Shown here piece after piece: positions 1 to 6,860 of a DNA stretch of 10,336 bases. Source of the DNA: Sulfurimonas sp. UBA6792 (GTDB lineage: Bacteria > Campylobacterota > Campylobacteria > Campylobacterales > Sulfurimonadaceae). The stretch lies in the NCBI GenBank assembly GCA_002452425.1, contig DKFQ01000069.1:1-10336 (forward strand), written 5' to 3'. The translations under genes were made by a program, and so were the position numbers. Under the pieces are notes generated by a model. That model searched no databases. It had not been told where the DNA came from and saw only the letters and a list, made by a program, of their open reading frames with translations. Every line of letters starts with the position of its first letter. Position 1 is the stretch's first letter.

Positions 1-1049
1 ATACTATCAGCTCCCAAACTAGGACCCACAGAACGCTTCTCCATAACATAGATAGGCGCCATCAGTGAACCCGAACGCAGCGCAATTGCCAAATCTTTTG
101 CCTCTAACACAGTGTAGTTTCCGGAAATCTGTCCGCTTCCCCCACCGATGCGCTCATTGATAACAGGAGCAGAATAGACTTTGCCATCAAGCACAACAGC
201 AAGGCGTTTTCCGACGCTTTTGCCAGTAAAATCGCCAAATATCTGCGCGCCCTCTGCATTGAGCGTAAAGCTAATAAGAGGACGGTTATTTTGGTCAAAA
301 CCAACACTTGCATCGGTTAGCATCCCACCATCAAGAACGGGAATCTCACGTACAAGGTGCTTGATGCTTGGGTTTGTGACATCTTCTAGTATCACGTCGC
401 CATAAGCAGCAGCGTCGCTCGCACTCATATTGCCAACTCTTGCAGCCCTATCTTCATCTACAGCCATAAGCTCAAGCTTTGCAGCACGAGAGATAAGCTC
501 TCTTGCTCTTTGCTCATCTTCGGCAGTTTTGATACCTGCAAGCTGCACAAGAATCTTCTCATCCCCTTGGCGTGCGACAATAGGCTCAGACAAACCAAAC
601 TGATCAAGTCTGTTTCTAATGGTCTCAATCGCTTGAGAAATCGCCTGCTCTTTGGTTCTTGTTACCTCTTCGCCTGTGAGCGTCAAAGAGACACTCTCCC
701 CTGCAACAGTGACAACAGCGCCCTGAATCTCATGTAAAAAAGTTTGAATCGTCTTTACATCATCTTTGTCCAAGAGAGTAAAAGATATATGTTCTGCATC
801 AAAAGAAAGTCCATCAATGAGAATCTCTTTTTTTTCCGTAAAATACTTGATACTTGCAGCAATAGACTTTATACGTGATGCAACTGCCTCCTCGGTTTTA
901 ACACCAAGGAGCATATGAAGTCCGCCTTGAAGGTCAAGACCAAGTGCTATTTTTTTGCCATCTTGCGTTTGGAGGAGTGACGGAAGAGAGAAAAAGATAC
1001 CAAAAACTATTGCAAAAGCAAAAATAACTATGCGATAATTAAGCTTCAT
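1..1049 (-). CDS. secD: Protein translocase subunit SecD, N-terminal part (runs off the left edge)
   Basis: SecD is the inner-membrane subunit that, with SecF and YajC, uses the proton motive force to help pull exported proteins out of the SecYEG channel on the periplasmic side. About 349 residues are visible; family members here are usually a little over 500, so the C-terminal membrane helices lie outside the window. Visible are a first transmembrane helix (residues about 7-26), the D-type motif GLDLQGG (37-43) just after it, and the periplasmic P1 region with RNRLDQFGLSEP (145-156). The last residues seen, after a SAPVINERI stretch, lead towards the second helix. The ATG at 1047-1049 (minus) overlaps the end of yajC by 11 nt, so the two are almost certainly translationally coupled. 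secF is expected next to the left but is not visible. Confidence 0.96.
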   Translation of the reverse strand, partial: MKLNYRIVIFAFAIVFGIFFSLPSLLQTQDGKKIALGLDLQGGLHMLLGVKTEEAVASRIKSIAASIKYFTEKKEILIDGLSFDAEHISFTLLDKDDVKTIQTFLHEIQGAVVTVAGESVSLTLTGEEVTRTKEQAISQAIETIRNRLDQFGLSEPIVARQGDEKILVQLAGIKTAEDEQRARELISRAAKLELMAVDEDRAARVGNMSASDAAAYGDVILEDVTNPSIKHLVREIPVLDGGMLTDASVGFDQNNRPLISFTLNAEGAQIFGDFTGKSVGKRLAVVLDGKVYSAPVINERIGGGSGQISGNYTVLEAKDLAIALRSGSLMAPIYVMEKRSVGPSLGADS

Positions 1050-1305
1050 CCTCGTACTTTCTGATAACAGAATCTTTTGTTATCTTAACAACTACTTCTT
1101 CGTTGATTTTTACATTTAAAAACTGCTCTTCTACTTTGTTAACAATAACGATAAGCCCCCCAGTAGTGATAACTTTGTCTCCTTTTTTAAGAGCCGCTAT
1201 CATCTCTTGACGCGATTTAGCCTCTTTTTGTTGCGGGCGAATAATCACAAAGTACATAATTGCGATTAAAAATACAAACGGTAAAAGTTGTCCTAATATT
1301 TCCAT
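1039..1305 (-). CDS. yajC: Sec translocon accessory subunit YajC
   Basis: YajC is a small single-span inner-membrane protein that copurifies with SecDF and the Sec channel. The 88-residue product has one transmembrane helix (about residues 5-22), followed directly by the family signature RPQQK and then a soluble basic/acidic domain with the pattern GDKVITTGGLIVIV. Length and layout are normal for the family. The ATG at 1303-1305 is preceded by an AGGAAA Shine-Dalgarno, and a TATAAT -10 box lies about 33 bp upstream, so this is the first gene of the yajC-secD operon. It overlaps the secD start by 11 nt. Confidence 0.97.
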   Translation of the reverse strand: MEILGQLLPFVFLIAIMYFVIIRPQQKEAKSRQEMIAALKKGDKVITTGGLIVIVNKVEEQFLNVKINEEVVVKITKDSVIRKYEDEA

Positions 1306-1337
1306 GATTCTGGGTTTCCTTGAATTAAATTGCGGCG

Positions 1338-1343
1338 ATTATA
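1338..1343 (-). promoter_or_regulatory. -10 box of the yajC-secD promoter
   Basis: On the minus strand this reads TATAAT preceded by TG (TGTATAAT), an extended -10 element. The start point would be near 1331, giving a leader of about 26 nt containing the yajC Shine-Dalgarno. It lies back to back with the lnt promoter. No clear -35 is seen, which is usual for the main sigma factor of Campylobacterota. Confidence 0.75.
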
Positions 1344-1376
1344 CAAAAAATATAGTAACAAAAGACTGAAGAGTGC

Positions 1377-1382
1377 TATAAT
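1377..1382 (+). promoter_or_regulatory. -10 box of the lnt promoter
   Basis: A perfect TATAAT within GCTATAATTT, 26 bp upstream of the lnt ATG. The same GCTATAAT form recurs before ppk (plus) and before rpmB (minus) in this window, which supports it as the local consensus. The two divergent -10 boxes are only 33 bp apart (1338-1343 and 1377-1382), so polymerases on yajC and lnt may interfere or share an upstream region. Confidence 0.75.
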
Positions 1383-1408
1383 TTGGCTTAAAAACCAAGC
1401 AGAGAGCC

Positions 1409-2647
1409 ATGAGAGAAGAGATACAAAATATAAGAAGCAACTACAATGAAAAACTCTTTGATTTAACATGCGGCATTATTGCCGCACTTCTTTTTAGCGC
1501 ATTTCTCTATCTTGAACATTTTGGCATCACACTCAAATTTCTCAACACACTCTTTGGACTTTTCGCCATTGCACTTCTTTTATATATCCCAAAAAGAGCC
1601 GTTTTGGTTGCGGGATTTTTCATAGGACTTTTATGGTTTTACTGGATAGGATACAGTTTTGAGTACAACGGTGTCGGCTATCTCACACCGCTTGTCACAT
1701 TTGGTTTTGCCCTCATCTATATGCTCTTTTTTGGTGTTTTGGCACTTACCAAAGATGTCGCTCTTCGTGCTCTTTTACTCTTTGGACTCTCCTTTTTTGA
1801 GCCGATGGACTTTAACTGGATGCAGCCAGAACTCCTTTTTGTCGATAGCTTCATTGGCATCCAAAAACTTGATTTTGCACTACTGCTTCTCTCGCTCTCT
1901 TTAGTTGCCTATGTTCCCAAACCTTACAAGTACGTTCCGCTCGCACTTCTTTTGGTAACACTCGACTTCACACCGCCACTGCAAAAAGATGCACCGCTTA
2001 AGATAAAACTCATATCCACGGACATAAAACAAGAAAAAAAATGGCAACAAGAGAGCTTACAACCTACACTGCAACTCATCTTTGGAGAGATTAACAAGGC
2101 GATTGATGATGGTTACGACGTCGTTGTTTTACCGGAGTCTGTTTTTCCCTTTTACATGAACAAAGCACCCGCCGTTTTGGGAAAACTACAAGAGCTCTCG
2201 TATGAAATTTCCATCGTTGCGGGTACACTGCTCAAAGAAGAGGAACACCACTATAACGTTACGTATATGTTTGAAGGCGGCGCATACCAGATAGCAAAAA
2301 AGATGATTTTAGTCCCATTTGGAGAGTATATCCCGCTCCCAGAGTTTGCCAAAGGCTTTGTAAATGAGTTCTTTTTTGGCGGCGCATCGGACTTTAAGAC
2401 AGCCGACAAACCCACAGATTTCATCATCAAAGGCGTAAAGTTCCGCAACGCTATCTGCTATGAAGCGACATGCAAAGAGATTTATGAAGAGGGCGTTGAG
2501 TATGTCCTAGCCACAAGCAATAACGCGTGGTTCTACCCATCCATCGAACCGACCCTTCAAAAACTCCTTATACGTTTTTACGCCAGAAAAAACGGCACAA
2601 CAGTCTATCATGCCGCAAACTGGAAAGGAAGCGGGGTTGTGAAGTAA
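1409..2647 (+). CDS. lnt: Apolipoprotein N-acyltransferase (short, Campylobacterota type)
   Basis: Lnt is an inner-membrane enzyme that adds the third acyl chain to the N-terminal cysteine of lipoproteins, taking it from a phospholipid through a thioester on its active-site Cys. The 412-residue protein has several hydrophobic helices in residues about 20-185, then a nitrilase-like domain from about 195. The catalytic triad is readable: E243 in LPESVFPF, K298 before LVPFGEYIPLP, and C350 in ICYE; E306 matches the conserved second Glu. It is about 100 residues shorter than the E. coli protein: it stops soon after the NNAWF region and lacks the C-terminal transmembrane helix. I believe short forms are usual in this phylum. 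The ATG follows a weak GAGAG ribosome site and a strong -10 box. It is divergent from yajC-secD, consistent with a shared role in envelope protein export and maturation. Confidence 0.93.
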   Translation: MREEIQNIRSNYNEKLFDLTCGIIAALLFSAFLYLEHFGITLKFLNTLFGLFAIALLLYIPKRAVLVAGFFIGLLWFYWIGYSFEYNGVGYLTPLVTFGFALIYMLFFGVLALTKDVALRALLLFGLSFFEPMDFNWMQPELLFVDSFIGIQKLDFALLLLSLSLVAYVPKPYKYVPLALLLVTLDFTPPLQKDAPLKIKLISTDIKQEKKWQQESLQPTLQLIFGEINKAIDDGYDVVVLPESVFPFYMNKAPAVLGKLQELSYEISIVAGTLLKEEEHHYNVTYMFEGGAYQIAKKMILVPFGEYIPLPEFAKGFVNEFFFGGASDFKTADKPTDFIIKGVKFRNAICYEATCKEIYEEGVEYVLATSNNAWFYPSIEPTLQKLLIRFYARKNGTTVYHAANWKGSGVVK

Positions 2648-2685
2648 AAAAATAAAAATTGCTTATGTTTAAAATCCCTCTGTAC

Positions 2686-2720
2686 CCGTACGGTAACCAT
2701 TGTTTGCTATAATAAGCAAA
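2686..2720 (+). promoter_or_regulatory. ppk promoter with -10 box and two small palindromes
   Basis: TATAAT at 2708-2713, about 28 bp before the ppk ATG, is the likely -10 box. It lies inside the 18-bp hyphenated palindrome TTTGCTATAATAAGCAAA (2703-2720; arms TTTGCT/AGCAAA). An 8-bp palindrome CCGTACGG (2686-2693) sits near the -28 to -35 position. A separate copy of TTGCTTAT (2659-2666) is the inverse of ATAAGCAA (2712-2719). The -10 call is firm. An operator role for the palindromes is inference, and I do not recognise a PhoB box. Confidence 0.6.
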
Positions 2721-2740
2721 AATAATTATGCGGAGTTTTT

Positions 2741-4852
2741 ATGCTCAATCTCAAAAATCCAGATCTTTATAACAACCGTGAAACTTCATGGTTGCAGTTC
2801 AACACAAGGGTTCTTAAACAAGCTCTTGATGAGTCTCTTCCGCTTTTGGAGAGGCTCAAGTTTTTAGCGATTTACGGAACCAACTTAGATGAATTTTATA
2901 TGATAAGAATCGCGGGGCTTAAAAAGCTTTTTGCTGCAGGCATCGTCGTCTCAAGCGCAGATAAACTTACACCTCTGCAACAGCTTCGAGAGATACGGGA
3001 GTACCTCCATCAAGAACAGCAAGTGGCAGAACACTGTTTGGTTAGCATCCTCAAAAAACTCGAACATGAGGGGATAAAGGTCAAAGATTATCACGAACTC
3101 TCTCAGGGGCAAAAGCACTACTTAAACCGATACTTCAATGAAAACATCTACCCTGTTATCATCCCTATCGCTGTGGACGCAACTCACCCTTTTCCACATC
3201 TAAACAACCTTAGTTTTGGACTTATCGTCAAACTTAGAGATAGTGACAACGCATCTGTTGAGAGATTTGGAATTATCCGTATTCCTCGTGTTTTGGAGAG
3301 ATTTGTAGAGCTTGATAATGATATCTATGTTCCCATCGAGAGCATTGTTGCAGAGCATGTAGAAGACCTTTTCCCTGGGTACTCTCTTATCAAATTCGCA
3401 TCTTTTAGAGTAACAAGAAATGCGGATATCGAGATAGAGGAAGAGGAAGCAGATGACTTTTTGGAGATTTTAGAAGAGGGACTAAAACTTAGAAGAAAAG
3501 GGGCGATGGTGCGCCTTGAAGTTGGAAGTGATGGGGATGAGGAGATAGTAAACTTCTTTAACCGCCACACCAATGTTTATCAAGATGATATTTTCCGTTT
3601 TCACACCTTTTTAAATCTCTCCAGCCTTTGGCAAATCGTCTCAAACAAGCGTTTTGCACATCTGCTCTTAGAGCCTTTTAAAACAAAAACATTGCCACCG
3701 CTTGACCATAGTGAAAATATTTTTGCTACGCTAGAGAAGCAAGACATTCTTCTTTTTCACCCTTATGAGAGTTTTGACCCTGTGGTTATGCTTATCCAAA
3801 CTGCCGCAAAAGACCCTGATGTCGTCTCTATCAAGATGACACTTTATCGTTCTGGCAAAGATTCGCCTATCGTTAAAGCGCTTATGGGAGCAAGTGAAGC
3901 AGGCATTCAAGTGACCGTTATGGTTGAGCTAAAGGCGAGATTTGACGAAGAGAACAACCTTATTTGGGCAAAAGCGCTTGAAAAAGCGGGTGCGCATGTC
4001 ATCTATGGTATCAAAGGGTTTAAAGTCCACGCAAAAGCAACACTCATAACAAGAAAGAAAAATGGCAAACTCAAGCAGTATGCACACCTTGGAACAGGCA
4101 ACTACAACCCTTCTACTTCTAAAGTCTATACCGATATGAGTTACCTCACTTCTAAAGATGAGATAACAAACGACATGACAAGATTTTTCCACTTCTTGAC
4201 AGGTTTTAGCAAAAAAGGCAAACTCAACGAACTCTACATGTCGCCATCACAGATAAAACCAAAGATTTTATCGCTTATACAAAACGAAGCACGTAAAAAG
4301 AGTGATGGACGCATCATCGCAAAACTTAACTCTCTTGTGGATGAAGATGTTATCCGTGCGCTCTACAAAGCAAGTCAAGCGGGCGTCAAAATAGACCTTA
4401 TCGTGCGCGGTATCTGCTGCCTTAAACCAGGAATTGAAGGGGTAAGTGAGAATATAAGAGTTATCTCCATCCTTGGAAAATACTTAGAGCACGCAAGAGC
4501 CTTTTACTTTAAAAATGACGAGGCAGGAGTTTACATCTCAAGTGCGGACTGGATGCCACGAAACTTGACTAGACGCATAGAGCTTCTTACCACCATCAAA
4601 GACCAAAAAGCAAAAGAGAAGATAGTGCAGATACTCAAACTTCAGTGCGCAGACAACTCTTTGGCGCATGAACTCCAAAGCGATGGCTCTTACATCAAAG
4701 TAAAACATGACGATATCAAAACTATAAACAACCATCTTCTTTTAGAGGATTATGTCAACAAAGTGACTAAAGCCTCCGCGAAAGAGAGCATGGGAACGTT
4801 GGAACAGATTATGTCCAATATCTTTAACGAGGAAAATAACAGTGCTGTATAG
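2741..4852 (+). CDS. ppk: Polyphosphate kinase 1
   Basis: PPK1 reversibly polymerises the terminal phosphate of ATP into polyphosphate through a phospho-histidine intermediate. The 703-residue product has the full length and layout of the family: the N domain begins with NRETSWLQFN and carries TNLDEF (47-52, with N48 of the ATP site). The catalytic core shows TLYR (R370), KARFDE (R400), the phosphorylated His H430 in KVHAK, HLGTGNYNP (449-457), and the second catalytic His H584 in LEHAR. All key residues are present, so the enzyme should be active. The Shine-Dalgarno is GGAG just before the ATG, with TATAAT upstream. The last 11 nt overlap the next gene's start, so ppk heads a three-gene operon. 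Polyphosphate is linked to stress survival and energy storage in this phylum. Confidence 0.98.
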   Translation: MLNLKNPDLYNNRETSWLQFNTRVLKQALDESLPLLERLKFLAIYGTNLDEFYMIRIAGLKKLFAAGIVVSSADKLTPLQQLREIREYLHQEQQVAEHCLVSILKKLEHEGIKVKDYHELSQGQKHYLNRYFNENIYPVIIPIAVDATHPFPHLNNLSFGLIVKLRDSDNASVERFGIIRIPRVLERFVELDNDIYVPIESIVAEHVEDLFPGYSLIKFASFRVTRNADIEIEEEEADDFLEILEEGLKLRRKGAMVRLEVGSDGDEEIVNFFNRHTNVYQDDIFRFHTFLNLSSLWQIVSNKRFAHLLLEPFKTKTLPPLDHSENIFATLEKQDILLFHPYESFDPVVMLIQTAAKDPDVVSIKMTLYRSGKDSPIVKALMGASEAGIQVTVMVELKARFDEENNLIWAKALEKAGAHVIYGIKGFKVHAKATLITRKKNGKLKQYAHLGTGNYNPSTSKVYTDMSYLTSKDEITNDMTRFFHFLTGFSKKGKLNELYMSPSQIKPKILSLIQNEARKKSDGRIIAKLNSLVDEDVIRALYKASQAGVKIDLIVRGICCLKPGIEGVSENIRVISILGKYLEHARAFYFKNDEAGVYISSADWMPRNLTRRIELLTTIKDQKAKEKIVQILKLQCADNSLAHELQSDGSYIKVKHDDIKTINNHLLLEDYVNKVTKASAKESMGTLEQIMSNIFNEENNSAV

Positions 4853-5369
4853 TTTTAAAGATATGAACCCAAAAATCGGCAAAAATACATGGGTTGCACC
4901 CTCTGCCGATGTCATAGGCGATGTCACTTGCGGCGAAGATTGCTCTATCTGGTTTGGAACGGTTGTGCGAGGCGATGTTCACTACATCACAATCGGCGAT
5001 AGAGTTAGCATACAGGATTTAAGTATGGTTCACGTCACACACCACAAAAAAGCAGACAGAAGCGATGGACACCCGACCATCATCGGCAGTGATGTAACCA
5101 TCGGTCACCGTGTTATGCTTCACGGATGCACTATCGAAGATGCATGTCTTATCGGGATGAGTGCTACCATCCTTGACGGCGCAGTGATAGGCAAAGAGTC
5201 CATTGTCGGAGCCGGTGCGCTTGTAACCAAAAACAAAGTCTTCCCACCTCGCTCGCTCATTATGGGAAGCCCCGCAAAAGTCGTAAGAGAGTTAAGCGAT
5301 GAAGAGGTAAAAGAGCTTTATGCTTCAGCTTCACGCTATGTAGAGTTCAAATCCCACTACCAAAACTAA
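4842..5369 (+). CDS. Gamma-class carbonic anhydrase-like hexapeptide protein (YrdA family)
   Basis: A 175-residue left-handed beta-helix protein built from hexapeptide turns. The three metal-ligand histidines of the gamma carbonic anhydrase family are visible: H64 (MVHVT), H89 (TIGHR) and H94 (MLHGC), with the structural/catalytic partners R43, D45, Q58 and D59. The acidic loop of archaeal Cam is absent, as in the shorter YrdA/CamH-type members, so CO2 hydration is possible but not certain for this subgroup. Other acyltransferase-fold roles are less likely because the His triad is intact. It starts at GTG (4842) with a GAGGA Shine-Dalgarno at 4829-4833 inside the ppk 3' end. It overlaps ppk by 11 nt, and the next gene follows after 1 nt. 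Confidence 0.9.
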   Translation: MLYSFKDMNPKIGKNTWVAPSADVIGDVTCGEDCSIWFGTVVRGDVHYITIGDRVSIQDLSMVHVTHHKKADRSDGHPTIIGSDVTIGHRVMLHGCTIEDACLIGMSATILDGAVIGKESIVGAGALVTKNKVFPPRSLIMGSPAKVVRELSDEEVKELYASASRYVEFKSHYQN

Positions 5370-5370
5370 A

Positions 5371-5982
5371 ATGCCCGAATACTTTATCTTTGCAGAAATC
5401 ATAGGTATTACCGCTTTTACGATAAGCGGTTTTTTGGTTGCCATCAAAAACAAGCTTGATATTTTAGGCATTTTGATAGCCTCCACGCTTACCGCTCTGG
5501 GTGGCGGTATTGTGAGAGACGCCATCCTTAGCGCTCCACCCTTTGCATTTACCGCACTCCACCCTGCCCTCACGCTTACACTTACCATCTTTTTGATTTT
5601 TGCCCTAAGGCTTTACAAAAAAGACTCTATTGAGAGAGGATGGATCTTTGTAGTAAGTGACACCATAGGACTTGTAGCATTTAGCATCACAGGCGCACTC
5701 ATGGCTATCAATGCCGACTATAACTTTTTTGGTATTATCATTCTTAGCTTTATAACCGCAGTCGGCGGAGGCGTAGCAAGAGACATCATGATAAACCAAG
5801 TCCCTGCTGTTTTGATTAGCGACTTTTACGGTTCCATAGCCGTCATAGCCGCACTCCTCTTAGGCACACTCCACTTTTTTGACGCTATAAATGAGTTTAG
5901 CATCCTCACGGTCGCACTCTTTAGCATCATGCTAAGACTTCTGGCATATAAAAGAGGATGGCATCTGCCGAGGGTTGGGTAA
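5371..5982 (+). CDS. TRIC/UPF0126 family membrane protein (YicG/YadS-like)
   Basis: A 203-residue integral membrane protein of about seven helices made of two homologous halves. Each half carries the family's glycine motif followed by RD: GGGIVRD (44-50) and GGGVARD (132-138), about 88 residues apart. Bacterial relatives have been shown to form trimeric cation channels like animal TRIC; a glycine transport role has been proposed for some. Which applies here cannot be told from sequence. The ATG lies 1 nt after the carbonic anhydrase stop, so it is the third gene of the ppk operon and probably depends on reinitiating ribosomes. It ends only 2 nt from the converging lipoprotein gene. Confidence 0.9.
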   Translation: MPEYFIFAEIIGITAFTISGFLVAIKNKLDILGILIASTLTALGGGIVRDAILSAPPFAFTALHPALTLTLTIFLIFALRLYKKDSIERGWIFVVSDTIGLVAFSITGALMAINADYNFFGIIILSFITAVGGGVARDIMINQVPAVLISDFYGSIAVIAALLLGTLHFFDAINEFSILTVALFSIMLRLLAYKRGWHLPRVG

Positions 5983-5984
5983 AA

Positions 5985-6419
5985 CTAGAACCTTCCTTGA
6001 TCTATACTGGAGCCTAGTGCTCTTAGGCGGTCGTTAATTTTTTCTTGATTTATCTTTTCCACAAGTGTTGTCAATACAGATAAATCGTTATTGCATTTAT
6101 AAGCATCTTCACCTAGATAAACAGTATCTTTTTTTCCATCCATAACGATTCGTTTTGATCCCCACATTGTAAATAGAGCAGGTTGCGTCATAGTCGCTGT
6201 AACTGTAGATTTATCTGCAGCAACATCATCCATAAACCAACCTCCAAAAAAAGGATTCCATCTATATGTAACTATCAAAGGATCTATACTATCTTCCAAC
6301 ACAGATACTCTTAACTCAGAGTTATCTTGAGCCGTGCAAGTAACAGATTTAGCACATCCACTAAATAACACTGTACCAATTGCTAGCAATAATGCGCCAA
6401 TCATAATATTTTTTTTCAT
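5985..6419 (-). CDS. Small lipoprotein of unknown function
   Basis: A 144-residue product with a classic lipoprotein signal: KK, a hydrophobic core (residues about 5-18) and lipobox FSGC with the lipidated cysteine at C22. The mature part of about 122 residues has two further cysteines (C28 and C109) that could form a disulfide, and an aromatic stretch with YRWNPFFGGWF (52-62). I do not recognise a domain. A good AAGGAA Shine-Dalgarno precedes the ATG. It is divergent from an XRE regulator across a gap with two palindromic repeats, which suggests the regulator controls it. Its 3' end converges on the TRIC gene with 2 nt between stops and no hairpin terminator. Real gene: fairly sure; role: unknown. 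Confidence 0.8.
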   Translation of the reverse strand: MKKNIMIGALLLAIGTVLFSGCAKSVTCTAQDNSELRVSVLEDSIDPLIVTYRWNPFFGGWFMDDVAADKSTVTATMTQPALFTMWGSKRIVMDGKKDTVYLGEDAYKCNNDLSVLTTLVEKINQEKINDRLRALGSSIDQGRF

Positions 6420-6450
6420 TTTTGTTCCTTAGTTTTATTAGTACACTTTT

Positions 6451-6471
6451 CTATAGAAATGATTTCCATAG
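6451..6471. promoter_or_regulatory. Palindrome 1, candidate operator near the lipoprotein promoter
   Basis: A 21-bp imperfect palindrome with half-site CTATRGAAAT on both sides of one central base; only one base pair of the ten is mismatched. On the minus strand a plausible -10 hexamer TATAGA (6450-6455) overlaps it, which would start transcription near 6443 and leave a leader of about 24 nt before the lipoprotein ATG. TACTAA at 6438-6443 (minus) is an alternative -10. It closely resembles the second palindrome at 6504-6524. Confidence 0.6.
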
Positions 6472-6503
6472 ATAATTGTTAAAAGATAGTAACCAAACTA
6501 AAC

Positions 6504-6524
6504 TTATAGAAATATTATCTATAG
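6504..6524. promoter_or_regulatory. Palindrome 2, candidate operator over the XRE regulator promoter
   Basis: A 21-bp sequence matching palindrome 1 at 16 of 21 positions, with arms TATAGA/TCTATA. It lies exactly 53 bp from the first, about five helical turns, so both would face the same side of the DNA. It covers plausible plus-strand -10 boxes (TATAGA 6505-6510, or TATTAT 6513-6518) and abuts the Shine-Dalgarno AGGG of the regulator, as expected for autorepression. Confidence 0.6.
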
Positions 6525-6535
6525 GGATGACATAA

Positions 6536-6799
6536 GTGTTAAATATACCAGATATTGTCAGTGAAGAAGAAAGTGAAGATTTTTTTAGAACAATATCGTG
6601 TAATGTAAAAAGAATAAGAAATGAAAAAGGCATAAGCCAACTTGAGGTAGCGCTCTCTATAGGGCAAAAATCATCTGGATTTTATGCAAATACTGAAAAT
6701 TACAAACATGGAAAACACTTCAACTTACTACACCTTTTTAAGCTTTCAAAACTCTTCGATGTAGATATATCTGAGTTCTTTAAGCCTATAAATGGTTAA
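6536..6799 (+). CDS. Small XRE/Cro-type helix-turn-helix regulator
   Basis: An 87-residue protein that is almost all one DNA-binding domain. The HTH_3/XRE pattern is NVKRIRNEKGISQLEVAL (23-40), followed by the recognition-helix region SIGQKSSGFYANTEN (41-55) and a last helix ending in LFDVDISEFF. The segment SGFYANTENYKHGKHFNL recalls a small regulator type I associate with Campylobacterota. The start is GTG at 6536: the ATG at 6527 in the same frame is followed one codon later by a stop (6533-6535), and AGGG at 6523-6526 is well spaced for the GTG. It probably represses itself and perhaps the divergent lipoprotein through the twin palindromes. There is no sensor domain, so any signal would have to act through a partner or through protein level. 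Confidence 0.85.
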   Translation: MLNIPDIVSEEESEDFFRTISCNVKRIRNEKGISQLEVALSIGQKSSGFYANTENYKHGKHFNLLHLFKLSKLFDVDISEFFKPING

Positions 6800-6808
6800 T
6801 TTTCTCTT

Positions 6809-6851
6809 TTTATAAATTTTGTGATACAATTTGTCATACAAAATTTATAAA
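6809..6851 (+). promoter_or_regulatory. Promoter and operator of the antitoxin-toxin operon
   Basis: A perfect 14-bp inverted repeat, arms TTTATAAATTTTGT (6809-6822) and its complement (6838-6851), separated by 15 bp. Inside the spacer is an extended -10 element, TG at 6822-6823 then TACAAT at 6825-6830, giving a start point near 6837. The right arm touches the Shine-Dalgarno AAGGAG (6850-6855). The layout fits autorepression by the ribbon-helix-helix antitoxin. Because the mRNA would carry only the right arm, this is a DNA site and not an RNA hairpin. Confidence 0.7.
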
Positions 6852-6860
6852 GGAGTTTTC

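Noticed and set aside
104..737. Short open frames in other frames over secD
   Set aside because: The minus-strand secD reading with its known motifs covers the whole stretch; the others show no protein-like pattern.
1383..1400. A small hairpin or riboswitch in the lnt leader
   Set aside because: Only 4-bp stems can be drawn and the leader is about 20 nt; too short for a riboswitch.
6655..6664. A third operator copy (CTCTATAGGG) inside the XRE gene
   Set aside because: Only one half-site-like match, without symmetry; it is coding sequence and expected by chance in AT-rich DNA.
6831..6860. A longer antitoxin starting at the ATG at 6831, adding ten residues
   Set aside because: This ATG lies within the -10/operator region, before the likely transcription start, and has no ribosome site. 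AAGGAG at 6850-6855 clearly serves the ATG at 6861.
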